Notes under the pieces: generated by a model
Databases searched by the model: none
Seen by the model: the letters and a program-made list of their open reading frames with translations, nothing else
Told to the model about the DNA's origin: nothing
Assembly: GCA_965203685.1 (NCBI GenBank)
Contig: OZ241908.1
Coordinates: 4,898,001 to 4,962,000 of the forward strand
Length of the DNA stretch: 64,000 nucleotides
Source: VXYL01 sp965203685
GTDB taxonomy: Bacteria > Pseudomonadota > Gammaproteobacteria > Pseudomonadales > Azotimanducaceae
Direction: 5' to 3'
In this document: positions 25,151-34,300 of the stretch, in pieces
Numbering within the stretch: the stretch's first letter is position 1
How the letters are laid out: each line of letters starts with the position of its first letter
Made by a program: the position numbers and the translations under genes

Positions 25151-25498
25151 GTGGCGCGCCAAGACCAGATCAAGGACACGGGCCTTCGTGACCTGATCAA
25201 CGACGCCCACTCCTTGATGCGCCGCAACCAGCCGACGGATGCGATGCGCCGGCTGGTCGATGCGCTCTACCGGTTGATCGAGCTCAAGCCGGAACTCGCC
25301 ACCGAGCAGCTCGAACCGCGGCCCGGTTGGAAGATGCCTTTCCTGACGCGGTGGCCCCAGTACGGTGCCAACTGGAAGGAGGGCTCACTCGCCGCGGGCA
25401 AGCCCGAGATCGAGTTCACGCGGGACCATTTCGCGCTGTCCGAGACCATCACCTGCTACGAGTTCCTTCTCGATACGGCAATCGCCCGGGAGGCCTGA
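25151..25498 (+). CDS. small protein of unknown function in TRAP/LLM operon
   Basis: 115 residues, family not recognised. The GTG at 25151 starts 2 nt after the LLM stop, so it is almost certainly co-expressed. The chain is soluble and acidic/basic mixed: an N-terminal helical region (DTGLRDLINDAHSLMRRNQP) of the sort that forms a helical hairpin, then PGWKMPFLTRWPQYGANWKEG, a Trp/Pro-rich stretch, and a helical C-terminus. It may be a partner or substrate-specific accessory of the oxygenase. Confidence 0.65.
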   Translation: MARQDQIKDTGLRDLINDAHSLMRRNQPTDAMRRLVDALYRLIELKPELATEQLEPRPGWKMPFLTRWPQYGANWKEGSLAAGKPEIEFTRDHFALSETITCYEFLLDTAIAREA

Positions 25499-25537
25499 CA
25501 ACCGAAGCACCCGCGGCCCGGTGCGCGGGCCTCCCGG
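25486..25537 (+). terminator. long inverted repeat at end of TRAP/LLM operon
   Basis: CCGGGAGGCC (25486-25495, inside the last codons) pairs exactly with GGCCTCCCGG (25528-25537); an inner GCACC/GGTGC stem lies between them. No U-tract follows, so this is a possible rather than certain terminator. Confidence 0.4.
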
Positions 25538-25567
25538 CCACATGGACCTTGTACTAGGCACGGAATG

Positions 25568-25603
25568 GCGGACGCGAACCGCGAGCGGTTCGAGGACGTC
25601 CGC
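25568..25603. terminator. two-step hairpin between convergent genes
   Basis: GCGGACG/CGTCCGC outer stem with a CGAACC/GGTTCG inner stem. It lies 6 bp before the stop of the enoyl-CoA hydratase gene and 70 bp after the plus-strand operon, so could serve both. The outer stem and CCGCG-x-ACC flank resemble the REP-like element at 8072. Confidence 0.45.
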
Positions 25604-25609
25604 GCACCA

Positions 25610-26491
25610 TCAACCCTTGCCGCGAAACGCTTGGGATGCGTGGTACGGCGCGTCGCGGGTCTCGAAGGCGTGCTTCAAGCCGCCTTCGCGGATGGACTCG
25701 CCGAAACTGTAGGTCCACTCGGTCATCTGGGCGAGGGCGTCCTGCTCGGTCGCACTGCGCACGGACGAGTAGATGCCCATGTTCTCGTAGAAGCGGTTCA
25801 TGGTGAGCTTCAGGATGGCCAAGTGGTCCGCCGAGCCGTTCGCGACGCGTTCCGCGAAGGCGATGGTGTTGGCGTCCAACTCGTCCTTGGGCCACGCGTA
25901 GTTGATCATCTCGACTTCAGCGGCCTCGGCACCCGTCATGTTGTCGCCCGTGTAGTAGTACTCCTTGGCCTTGCGCATGCTCATGACCAGCGGCCAGATG
26001 TTGCCGTTGCGCGCCGTGCCCAGACCGCGCAGGCCCGGGTGCCCGATCTGCGTGTCGTCCGCTGCCACCACGAGGTCGGTCATCATCGCGAGTTCGCAGC
26101 CGCCGGCGAGCGCATAGCCGTGCAGTTGCGCGATCGTGATCTTTGCCATGTTCCACAGGTACATCTGCACGTCGGTGATCTGCTGCATCGAGGTGCGCAC
26201 GTTCATCATCAGCGTGCGGTTCTTGTCGTCGGTGGTCTGGTAGCGGCGCTCGCCGGGTCGACGCTCCCGGCCGGGCGTCAAGTCGTAGCCGGCGCTGAAG
26301 CAGCGTCCCGCGCCGCGCAGGATGATGACGCGGCAGCTCTGATCGGCTTCGAGGTCGTGGAGACACTCGTTGAGTTCGGTGAACAGTTCGCCGGTGAGCG
26401 CATTCATCTTCTCGGGGCGGTTCAGCGTGATGCGCGCCAAGCGATCCTCGGTGCCGAGGCGTTCAAGGATGAGGGTGTTGTAGTCGGGCAT
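25610..26491 (-). CDS. enoyl-CoA hydratase/isomerase (crotonase) family protein
   Basis: 293 residues. Crotonase landmarks: ITLNRPEKMNALTGEL, the first oxyanion-hole region GRCFSAGYDLT, and the second HGYALAGGCELAMMTDLVVAADD. The usual Glu of the hydratase site is not clearly present: the segment reads GHPGLRGLGTARN, so it may be an isomerase, ligase-type or dehalogenase-type member rather than a plain hydratase. AAGGA stands six bases before the ATG. It is convergent with the TRAP/LLM operon. Confidence 0.85.
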   Translation of the reverse strand: MPDYNTLILERLGTEDRLARITLNRPEKMNALTGELFTELNECLHDLEADQSCRVIILRGAGRCFSAGYDLTPGRERRPGERRYQTTDDKNRTLMMNVRTSMQQITDVQMYLWNMAKITIAQLHGYALAGGCELAMMTDLVVAADDTQIGHPGLRGLGTARNGNIWPLVMSMRKAKEYYYTGDNMTGAEAAEVEMINYAWPKDELDANTIAFAERVANGSADHLAILKLTMNRFYENMGIYSSVRSATEQDALAQMTEWTYSFGESIREGGLKHAFETRDAPYHASQAFRGKG

Positions 26492-26610
26492 TTCGGTCCT
26501 TAGCTGGGTCTCTCGATGACCCGAAGCATACTACCGGGCCACGTGAATCGAGGCGGACTGCGAAGCCTTGCGGATTGCGGTGCCAGGTGTCCCACCTAAG
26601 CGATGTCCGG

Positions 26611-27048
26611 TTAGTCGCCCACCCCCTCAAGACGCTGCTCGACACCGTCCAGCCGAGACTCTACCTCGTCCATGCGCACCAGGACGCCGTCGACCTGGGT
26701 CTCAATGCGCACCAGCCGCTCCCGCAGCTCGCCAAACTCCCGCTCCATGTCGACCCGCAGCTCGCCGACCGTACGCTCCGTGCCGACCTGCAACTCGCGG
26801 AACCCCCGCTCCATGCCGACCTGCAAGTCGCTTATCATCTCGTAGAGGACGCCGAATCCCGCAAGCGTCAATGCCGCAAAGGACGCGGCGACCCACTTGA
26901 ACAGCCGGAACTCCGCTTGGCGAACAAACTCTTCACCATCAGTCGCAGGCGCGGTCCCGCGCGAACGCTCCAAGACCACTGTCCGGTTGGCAAGCTCCTC
27001 GAACTCCGCCCTCGAGATGTCCCCCACGGTCGCACTTGCCGCTGTCAT
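26611..27048 (-). CDS. membrane-anchored coiled-coil protein with 11-residue repeats
   Basis: 145 residues: a polar N-terminal region (1-49), one membrane helix (50-71, FKWVAASFAALTLAGFGVLY) and a long C-terminal coiled coil. The coiled coil starts with four near-identical 11-residue units (75-118: LQVGMERGFRE, LQVGTERTVGE, LRVDMEREFGE, LRERLVRIETQ), then shifts to 7-residue units (VRMDEVE, SRLDGVE, QRLEGVG). Hendecads usually form right-handed or straight coiled coils. AAGGAG stands nine bases before the start at 27048; longer starts are not supported. No known function. The topology suggests a membrane-bound rod or oligomeric scaffold. Confidence 0.7.
   Translation of the reverse strand: MTAASATVGDISRAEFEELANRTVVLERSRGTAPATDGEEFVRQAEFRLFKWVAASFAALTLAGFGVLYEMISDLQVGMERGFRELQVGTERTVGELRVDMEREFGELRERLVRIETQVDGVLVRMDEVESRLDGVEQRLEGVGD
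26695..26826 (-). repeat. 33-bp tandem repeats coding the hendecads
   Basis: Four 33-nt units encode residues 75-118 of the coiled-coil protein. The first three are clearly alike at DNA level (each has CGCTCCxTGxCGACC on the plus strand), showing recent internal duplication; the fourth is diverged. Confidence 0.65.
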
Positions 27049-27218
27049 CGTCAAAGTCTCCTTACGCTCGAGCCAACGCCATTTTGAGCTTGGTATCCGG
27101 CTGTTCCACAGCCGCCTACCGCCAAAATACGGTGCGAGTCCGGAATTTGTCAACGAACTCGTACAGGAATACTTCGTCAATTTCGAAAAACGTACAACGG
27201 TGTGCGAATACAGCCAAA

Positions 27219-28265
27219 TCAAGTCGCTACTGCATCATGTCCCGTTCGCAACCAAACCGGTTCCCATCGCCTTGTCGTCGTTGATCGATACATCGCCAAC
27301 GCCGTTCTCATTTCGCCGAGCGAGAACTCCGGCGGCGCCTCGAGCGGCTTGCCATCCAAGACCGCCAGGCTGAAGTCGTGCAACTCGGCCCCGTAGCTGT
27401 CGACCTTGCCCGGGAACGTCTGCATGACCGTCTCCCCTTCGGGATGGGCCGCGTCGAACAGTAGCAACCGCCCCTCTCGACCATGCTCGATGACCAGTTC
27501 GCCTGCCGTGCCAGTGATCCGGAAGTCCTCGGTCGGAGCCACGGGACTTGCACTCAACAGGGCGTCGAACGACGCCGTGACGCCGCTTCGGAATCGGAAC
27601 AAGGCATGGGCCCAGGATTCGCCTTCCATGCCGGGAATGTGCCGGCCCGTGGCGGCGACGACTTCGTCGATTTCGCCGAGCATCATCCGCAACGGTCGGA
27701 TCCAATGCGCACCACCGTCGATGGCGATGCCTCCGCCCGCCCGCGCGAGTTCGAATCGCCAAGGCCTTGGCGCGTCCGGGTCGATGACTTGCGGGTCGTA
27801 GAAGCAGGCCCGGGCGGTCACCACGTCGCCAATCGCACCGTCGTCGATCAGCTCCCTCGCCTTGACGATATCGGGCCAGTACTGCGCCTGCTCGGCAACC
27901 ATGAACACCTGTTCTGGGTGCCGGGCGGCGATGGCCAGGATGCGTTCCGCGCTCTCGAGATCATGCGCCATGGGCTTTTCGAGACAGACGTGCTTGCCCG
28001 CCTCGAATGACGCCGTGGCCGCCTCTTCGTGCAGATCGTGGGGGAGCATCAGGTCGACCGCGTCGAAGTTGCCTTTCTCGAGGGCCTCCTCGAGCGACGT
28101 GAAGGCGGGCGCGCCCGTGCGTTCCGCCATCGACTGCGCACGGGCTGCATCGGCGTCCACGACGGCCGTCACGCGAATCCTCGGCGCGTGATAGCGGATG
28201 CCGCGCCAATGGGCGCGAGCGATGTTGCCGCAACCGACCAGCGCAATGTTGAGCGTGTCCGCCAC
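27219..28265 (-). CDS. Gfo/Idh/MocA-family NAD(P)-dependent oxidoreductase
   Basis: 348 residues: N-terminal Rossmann domain (ALVGCGNIARAHWRG, VVDADAAR) and the family signature CLEKPMAHDLESAERIL with the catalytic Lys, then a C-terminal alpha/beta domain with GGGIAIDGGAHWIRPLRMMLGE, in which the Asp and His of the active site are expected. It oxidises a sugar, inositol or related polyol. The GTG start follows the stop of the enolase-superfamily gene by 1 nt, so the two are coupled and probably act on the same sugar acid pathway. Confidence 0.9.
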   Translation of the reverse strand: MADTLNIALVGCGNIARAHWRGIRYHAPRIRVTAVVDADAARAQSMAERTGAPAFTSLEEALEKGNFDAVDLMLPHDLHEEAATASFEAGKHVCLEKPMAHDLESAERILAIAARHPEQVFMVAEQAQYWPDIVKARELIDDGAIGDVVTARACFYDPQVIDPDAPRPWRFELARAGGGIAIDGGAHWIRPLRMMLGEIDEVVAATGRHIPGMEGESWAHALFRFRSGVTASFDALLSASPVAPTEDFRITGTAGELVIEHGREGRLLLFDAAHPEGETVMQTFPGKVDSYGAELHDFSLAVLDGKPLEAPPEFSLGEMRTALAMYRSTTTRRWEPVWLRTGHDAVAT

Positions 28266-28266
28266 G

Positions 28267-29355
28267 CTAGCTTGCCGTCAGCCGGGCGACAGCCGCCTCG
28301 TTGAGGTCGATGCCGAAACCGGGCTTGTCCGACAGCTCCATCACCCCGTCCTTCGGCAGCACGTCTTCGCCGTACAGTTCCGCCAACTCGTCGAGCGGAC
28401 CCGAGAATTCGATGGAGAACTCGTGCGGCCGCGTAGCGTTCTGCACGGTGGCGTAGACGTGCAGCGACGCCATGGAGTTGATGCCTGCCTGCGGGCTGTG
28501 CGGCATCACCGGCTTGTTCAACGTGGTTGCCATCTCGTAGATGCGCTTGGTCTCGCTCGGTCCACCCGCGTACAGGATGTCCGGCTGCAGGATGTCGACG
28601 TTGCCGAGCAGCACGAGGTGTTGGAACCACCAGCGGAACGCGTCCTGCTCGCCCGCCGATACCGCCACGTCCAAGGCATCGCTGATCTGTTTCAAGCCCG
28701 GCAGATCGTAGTGCGGGATGGGCTCCTCGAAATGGTCGATGCCGAGCGCCTCGAACCGGCGGCCCTGCTGAATAGCCGTCGATACCGAGTAGCCGTTGTT
28801 GGCGTCAAAGCCCAAGTACTCGCCACCGGTTAGAAACTCCCGGGCCGCTTTGAACAGTTGGTAGTCCTTCTCGGGGTCGACGTCCTGGCGCCAGCCGCGC
28901 CAGTCCATGCGGATTTTGAAGGCCCTGAATCCTCGGCTCCAGCCGTCCTTGACGAGATCGAGCATCTCTTCCGGCTGCATGCGCCAACCCGAACCGGTGC
29001 TCCAATACAGGGGAATCGTCGTGCGCCGGGCGCCGCCCATGAGCGTGTGCACCGGCAGGCCGGTGTCCTTGCCGAGCAGGTCCCACAGCGCCACGTCGAC
29101 GACGCCGACCACCCAGCCGGGCAGCCTGTAGAACCGCTCATCGCGCCCGAGGGCGAAGGTCTCCCAGTGGCGATCGACGAGGCGCGGATCCTCGCCCACC
29201 AGTGCCGGCTTGATCGCGGACTCGAGGTAGGCGTTGAAGACGGCGTTGTTGCGGCCCGGAATCTCCGCCAAGCCCTCTACCCCGGTGTCGGTCTGGATGC
29301 GCAACAGGCTCTTGCCGATCGTCAACGGCGTGCGCGTGATGGCGGTGACTTTCAT
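28267..29355 (-). CDS. enolase-superfamily sugar-acid dehydratase/racemase-like enzyme
   Basis: 362 residues of the mandelate racemase/muconate cycloisomerase type. Capping domain 1-120; barrel with FKIRMDW (Lys of the acid/base motif), metal ligands in GFDANNGYS, FEEPIPHYD and SAGEQDAF, and the opposite-face His in MPHSPQAG. Members abstract the alpha-proton of a carboxylate. Most sugar-acid dehydratases have this layout, and the tightly linked Gfo/Idh dehydrogenase supports sugar-acid or polyol catabolism. The exact substrate cannot be set from the sequence. Confidence 0.88.
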   Translation of the reverse strand: MKVTAITRTPLTIGKSLLRIQTDTGVEGLAEIPGRNNAVFNAYLESAIKPALVGEDPRLVDRHWETFALGRDERFYRLPGWVVGVVDVALWDLLGKDTGLPVHTLMGGARRTTIPLYWSTGSGWRMQPEEMLDLVKDGWSRGFRAFKIRMDWRGWRQDVDPEKDYQLFKAAREFLTGGEYLGFDANNGYSVSTAIQQGRRFEALGIDHFEEPIPHYDLPGLKQISDALDVAVSAGEQDAFRWWFQHLVLLGNVDILQPDILYAGGPSETKRIYEMATTLNKPVMPHSPQAGINSMASLHVYATVQNATRPHEFSIEFSGPLDELAELYGEDVLPKDGVMELSDKPGFGIDLNEAAVARLTAS

Positions 29356-29403
29356 CGGTGTGCTCTTCCACTCAAGGAGCGAGCGAGTATATCGGCGCGA
29401 CGT

Positions 29404-30408
29404 TTACGGGTGCGCCTCCAACACCGCGTCCCACACGACTTCCGATGCCACCACGCCGAGCGCCGTCAGCGACCATTCAGGTACGTCGACTTCCGCCGTG
29501 GAGACCATCCAGAGCACGTCGCCGTCGTCGCGGGTGTGGAACGGTTGAATCGCCCGCGCCATCGAGCTGTGGACCTGCCGTCCGAGTTGCTCGAGGTCGT
29601 GTCCGCGCACGGTCTGATTGGTGACGACGACTGTAAGGGTCGTGTTCTCGCCCGGGGACTCGCGTACCGCGGCGAGTCGCCGTTCCAGATCCGCCGCGAA
29701 TGTCGTCCGCCTGCCGGTCTCGGGATCGCGGTGTCCAAGCACGACCTCGCCCTCACGATTGAATACCGCGCCGATGGCGTTCACGACCGTGCAGGCGAAG
29801 ATCTTGATGCCGCCAACCTCGCGAAAGGCCGCGCCTTGCCCCGCTTGCTCACCGCGGTCGAATGCAAACCCGTTGCCGACGGTAACGGCAATCCCGGCAC
29901 CCCGGGCACCGAGCGGAAACCGGCCGACTTTCGTGTTGGCGAGCGCCGCCGCACCGAGACGCTTGTCCGGGTAGACATTGTTGTCGCGCCCGCCGAAGTC
30001 GAAGACGATGCCACCGCTGACGAGCGGGATCGTGTCCCAACGAGCCGTTCCCTGCCCCTCGAGCAGTCCCGCGGTCACACCGGCCGCGGCTTCAAGGCCG
30101 AACAGCGATCCCCCCGCCAAGCTGATCGCATGAACGTAGCCGTATTCACCCACAACCCCGGGAGAGCCGCCGCGGACATCCATCGCCATGGCGGCGCCGT
30201 TGGGAAAGCGCAGCACGGTCACCCCGGTTGGCCCGTCGGGATACTCGGCGATGCCGATCTTGATCGCGGGGAAGTCGAACTCGAGGACGCGCGAGCCCCA
30301 GTCCGTCGCAATCGGGCGGCTTTCCGCGTGACCGTCCTGCGCGGCGACGCCGGAAACGGCTACCAGGGCGGCTACCCCTGCCACCCATGGCCGGAACGCA
30401 AGCGCCAT
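29404..30408 (-). CDS. exported P1-family (DmpA-like) peptidase homologue
   Basis: 334 residues with a signal peptide (WVAGVAALVAVSGVAA core). Family motifs: DVRGGSPGVVGEYG, SLAGGSLFGLEAAAGVTAGLL, FDFGGRDNNVYPDKRLGAAAL, and near the end VVVTNQTVRG with ARAIQPFHTRDDGDVLW. DmpA-type enzymes cleave N-terminal residues after self-processing at a Gly-[Ser/Thr] bond. The expected nucleophile motif (GxG[S/T]) reads GARGAGIAV at about 167-175 here, so activity is doubtful. ATG at 30408 overlaps the Usp stop (TGATG), implying co-translation; a GTG three bases earlier is possible. Confidence 0.78.
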   Translation of the reverse strand: MALAFRPWVAGVAALVAVSGVAAQDGHAESRPIATDWGSRVLEFDFPAIKIGIAEYPDGPTGVTVLRFPNGAAMAMDVRGGSPGVVGEYGYVHAISLAGGSLFGLEAAAGVTAGLLEGQGTARWDTIPLVSGGIVFDFGGRDNNVYPDKRLGAAALANTKVGRFPLGARGAGIAVTVGNGFAFDRGEQAGQGAAFREVGGIKIFACTVVNAIGAVFNREGEVVLGHRDPETGRRTTFAADLERRLAAVRESPGENTTLTVVVTNQTVRGHDLEQLGRQVHSSMARAIQPFHTRDDGDVLWMVSTAEVDVPEWSLTALGVVASEVVWDAVLEAHP

Positions 30409-31289
30409 CACGCAGTGCCAGCCGTACCTGGCTTCAACGCGAGTACGTCGGTGCCGAGACGCGTCAGCACGCGTTCAGCGGTGTTCCCAATGAGCTTCGC
30501 GTTGAGCCCGTGCCGGCCAACCGTACCCATAACAACCAGTTGCGCTTGCAGGCGTTCGGCGGCGGCCGCAATGACCTGGTCCACCTCGCCGTGTTCGATG
30601 TGAATCTGCCCTTCCGGCAGGCCGTGCGTGTCCGCGAGATCGGCAATCAGCGGACCCATCTGCGCGCGCACCTTCTCTACGTGGGCGTCCTCGTCGACCA
30701 AGTGCAGGTCCATGAGAACCCTCGAGACATGGATGACGTAGACGAGGTGCAGAGGGTAGTCCAATGCATCCGCGTAACGCTTGGCTGTCGCAATGACGGC
30801 ATCGTTCAGGTCCTGCTTGACATGCGAGTGGCTGGCGAGGTCCACCGCTGCGACGATCGACCGCGTCGGGTGCCAGCCGTGCTCGGCAGCGATCAGCACG
30901 GGTGCTGCGCATTCGCGCAGCAGATGCCAGTCTGTCGGCGTGTAGAGGAACGTCTCGCTGCGATGCGCGGTCTTGACCACGACGGTGCTGCCGGTTCGCA
31001 TCGCGTGCGAGTCCACCCAGAGGTGGACGAGCTTGTCCCACGCCACGATCATCTCGACGTTCACGCCGGCCGGCCTGTGTGCCTCGATCTGCGCCGCCAA
31101 CGACTCGCGGCGCTTCGCCATCAACTGGCGCTTCGCCTCGTGCCGATGCACGAGGTCGAGGCTCGCCAGCGACTCGTAGCAAAAGCCGACCACCTCGGCA
31201 TCGACGCCCAAGGCCTTGGCCAGCGCCAGACCCCGCGCCAAGGCTACCTGTTCGTCGCCCTCGCGATCCGCAACGATCAATACCGACAC
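30408..31289 (-). CDS. universal stress protein with two Usp domains (UspE-like)
   Basis: 293 residues made of two Usp domains (about 1-140 and 145-290). The second has the nucleotide-binding signature GTVGRHGLNAKLIGNTAE; the first is degenerate at the same place (VVVKTAHRSETFLYTPTD). That arrangement matches UspE, which is linked to stress survival and aggregation. Start is GTG at 31289. It is coupled to the peptidase-like gene downstream. Confidence 0.88.
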   Translation of the reverse strand: MSVLIVADREGDEQVALARGLALAKALGVDAEVVGFCYESLASLDLVHRHEAKRQLMAKRRESLAAQIEAHRPAGVNVEMIVAWDKLVHLWVDSHAMRTGSTVVVKTAHRSETFLYTPTDWHLLRECAAPVLIAAEHGWHPTRSIVAAVDLASHSHVKQDLNDAVIATAKRYADALDYPLHLVYVIHVSRVLMDLHLVDEDAHVEKVRAQMGPLIADLADTHGLPEGQIHIEHGEVDQVIAAAAERLQAQLVVMGTVGRHGLNAKLIGNTAERVLTRLGTDVLALKPGTAGTA

Positions 31290-31353
31290 GACGCATCCCC
31301 CGTAGCAGTTGCCCCGACCTTAGCCAAAACCGCGTGATCGGCGCTACCGGGAG

Positions 31354-34300
31354 TCAGTCCGCAGTTGCCGCTATAGGTGTTTGCCGTTTGCGCCGGACTA
31401 CTGGCAGCGGTCGGACAGCGTTCGACAGTTCGTCGAGCAAGCGCTTACGCCGTTGCCCCGCCTCACGGGCTGCCGCTTCCTTCACGGGGCCGAAGCCCTT
31501 GACGCTGTCCGGCCACCGCATTAGGGCAACGGCGGTGTCATAGTTGTCCACGGTCAGCGACTCCACGACCGTCGCCACGTCCGCTTCGAAGCGTATGCGG
31601 AGTTCGCGCTCGAGCCTCCTCTCGGGCAGGAACCGGAAGACGTCCAATGCGGTACCGCGCCAGCGGCGCATCCAGGCGAGCACGCGCAGAACCGGCGTCA
31701 GCCAGCCGCCAACGGCAATCTTGCGCCGTCGACCACGGCGGTCGCGAAGGTGCGCTAGGAACGGCGGTGCCAAGTTGTACTTGATCCTGAACCCCGGCTC
31801 GAACTGCGACTCCAGTTTCGCCGCAAAGTCCGCGTGGTCGCCCATGGCGCGCTCCGTGAAGAGCCGTGCCACCTCGTACTCGTCCTTGACGGCGTACAAG
31901 GAGAACGCACTGTCTGCGACAGCCGCAGTGAGTACTTCGCTGCCAGGGAAAACCTTGGCCTCGGCGTCGCGGACGCGGTCGAGCAGTGCCTCGTAGCGCG
32001 TGGCCAACGCTTCGTCCTGGTAGCGCACCAGGAACGCCCGTCGCCGCGCGATTCGATCATCCAACGTACCCGATCTCGGCGGTTGCATCGCCTCCCGTCG
32101 GCCACCGCGCGCCAAAGCCGGCACGCGGGCCGGATCGTGGACCATCGCCCGGCCGTAGTGCAGGGCAGCGAGATTGTCCGCCACGGCCACGCCATTGAGC
32201 GCGATGGCCCGTTCCAACGCGCTGACCGATACCGGGATCACGCCCTGCTGGTAGGCGAAACCAAGCAACAGCACATTTGCGCAGGCCGCGGTGCCGAAGA
32301 GGCCGAGCGACAAGGCTTGTGCGTCCACGGCCTCAAGCTTGCTCGTTCCGCTTTGCGCAAGCTCCATGAGCGTCGCTGCCTTGGCAGGCTCATCCTGCTG
32401 GCGCAACACGAACTCCGCGGTCGGTGCCAAGTGCGTATTCACCGCCGCCACCGTGCGCGTTGGCGAAAGCAGCGCACGGGTGTCCTGTCCTGCCAGCGTC
32501 ACGAGGTCCGCTGCGATCGCCAAGTCGGCCGCCCCGGCGGGGATTCGCGTCGGCGAGTGCGGGGCCTCGGCCGGGGACATCCGTACGTGGCTGATCACGG
32601 CACCGCCCTTCTGAGCCAGCCCGGTCATGTCCAGCGTAGAGACGAAAAGCCCGTCGAGATGCGCCGCCGTGCCGAGCAGTTGCGACACCGTAACGATCCC
32701 GGTGCCACCAATCCCGGCAACGACGATGTTCGCCGATTCCATCGCCAGGTGCGGCGCCGGCAGTTCGCGACGCAACGCATCCACGTCGTCCATGTCCACC
32801 CGCATCCGCTTCGGCCGCGCGCCGGTGACCGTGACGAACGAGGGACAGAATCCGGCGAGACAGGACAGATCCTTGTTGCAGGTACTCTGATCGATGCTGC
32901 GCTTCGTACCGAACTCCGTGTCCAGTGGCGCCACGGCCACGCAGTTCGACTGCACCGAACAGTCGCCGCAGCCCTCGCACACGGCGTCGTTGATCACGAC
33001 CCGGACGTCGGGATCCGCCACCGTTCCGCGCTTGCGCCGGCGACGAAGTTCCGTGGCGCAGGTCTGCTCGTAGATCAGGACCGTGCAGCCTTCGACCTCT
33101 CGCAACTCCTGTTGGACGGCGTCGAAATCCGTACGTGGCCGCACCGGCAGACCCAAGCGCCGGTGACGCCGCGGCGAGTCGCTCACGACGCGGATCGCGC
33201 GAACGCCCTCCGCGCGCACCTGCGCCACGACGTCAGCCAAGCTCAAGGATCCCTCGACGGGTTGACCACCGGTCATGGCCACCGCGTCGTTCACCAGCAG
33301 CTTGTAGGTGACATTGACGCCGGCCGCCACCGCGGCGCGGATCGCGAGGATGCCCGAGTGGAAGTAGGTGCCGTCGCCCAGGTTGACGAACACGTGCCCT
33401 TCGTCGGTGAACGGTGCTTGTCCGATCCAGTTCGCCCCTTCGCCGCCCATCTGCGTCGGGGTGTACGTGTCACGGTCCATCCACTGCGCCATGTAGTGGC
33501 AGCCGATCCCCGCAATGGCACGACTGCCGTGCGGCACCCGCGTCGATACGCTGTGCGGGCAACCTGCGCAATACAGCGGCATGCGCAGCTCCTTCGCGGT
33601 CTTGCCTGGCGTTTCAACACCATTGCGCGATGGACCGGGGGACGCGCCACGCAAGATCGACGACACCGCCGTCTTAATCATCGGCGCACTGATCTCGCCG
33701 CTGGCGGGGAACGTGTCCTTGCCGATCAGCCGTACGCCGGGTTTGCCAAACAAGATCGATTGCATCTGGGTTTCAAGAAACGCCCGCTTTTCTTCGACGA
33801 CGAGAATCCGGTCGACGTCGCGGCAAACCTCGCCGACAAACGCGGCACTGAGCGGCCAGGTCATGCCGACCTTGGCCAGCCGGATGCCGGCCTCGGCGAT
33901 CTGCCGATCCGTTGCCAAGCCGAGTCCGGCGAGCGCTTCGCGAACATCCGCGTAGGCCTTGCCCGCGCTCGCCACCGCGAGTCTCGGGGCGCGGGGCGCC
34001 GCCACGATCCGGTCGATGCCGTTCTCGTGCGCGAACTCCGCGGCCAAGGCGAGCTTGCGTACGATGCGCTCTTCCTGTGCCAAAGGCGAGTCGGCGAGGC
34101 GGATGTGGACGTCCATGTCCCCGCTCGGCTGAACGAAGCGAAACTGCTCCAGGTCGATGCGTACGGACATGGCGCTGTCGGCGATGTCCGTAACCACCAG
34201 CATTGCTGCCCAGCAGCCGGCGTAGCGCGACAGCCCCCAACCAAAGAGGCCGTACGCGAGCACGTCCTCCACGTCGGCGGGCGCGAGCACGGGAATGTTG

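Noticed and set aside
25501..25530. A further copy of the 28-bp REP-like element near 25510
   Set aside because: It has GC-rich inverted segments but lacks the GG loop and GTACCGTT flank; it is better explained by the longer inverted repeat listed there.
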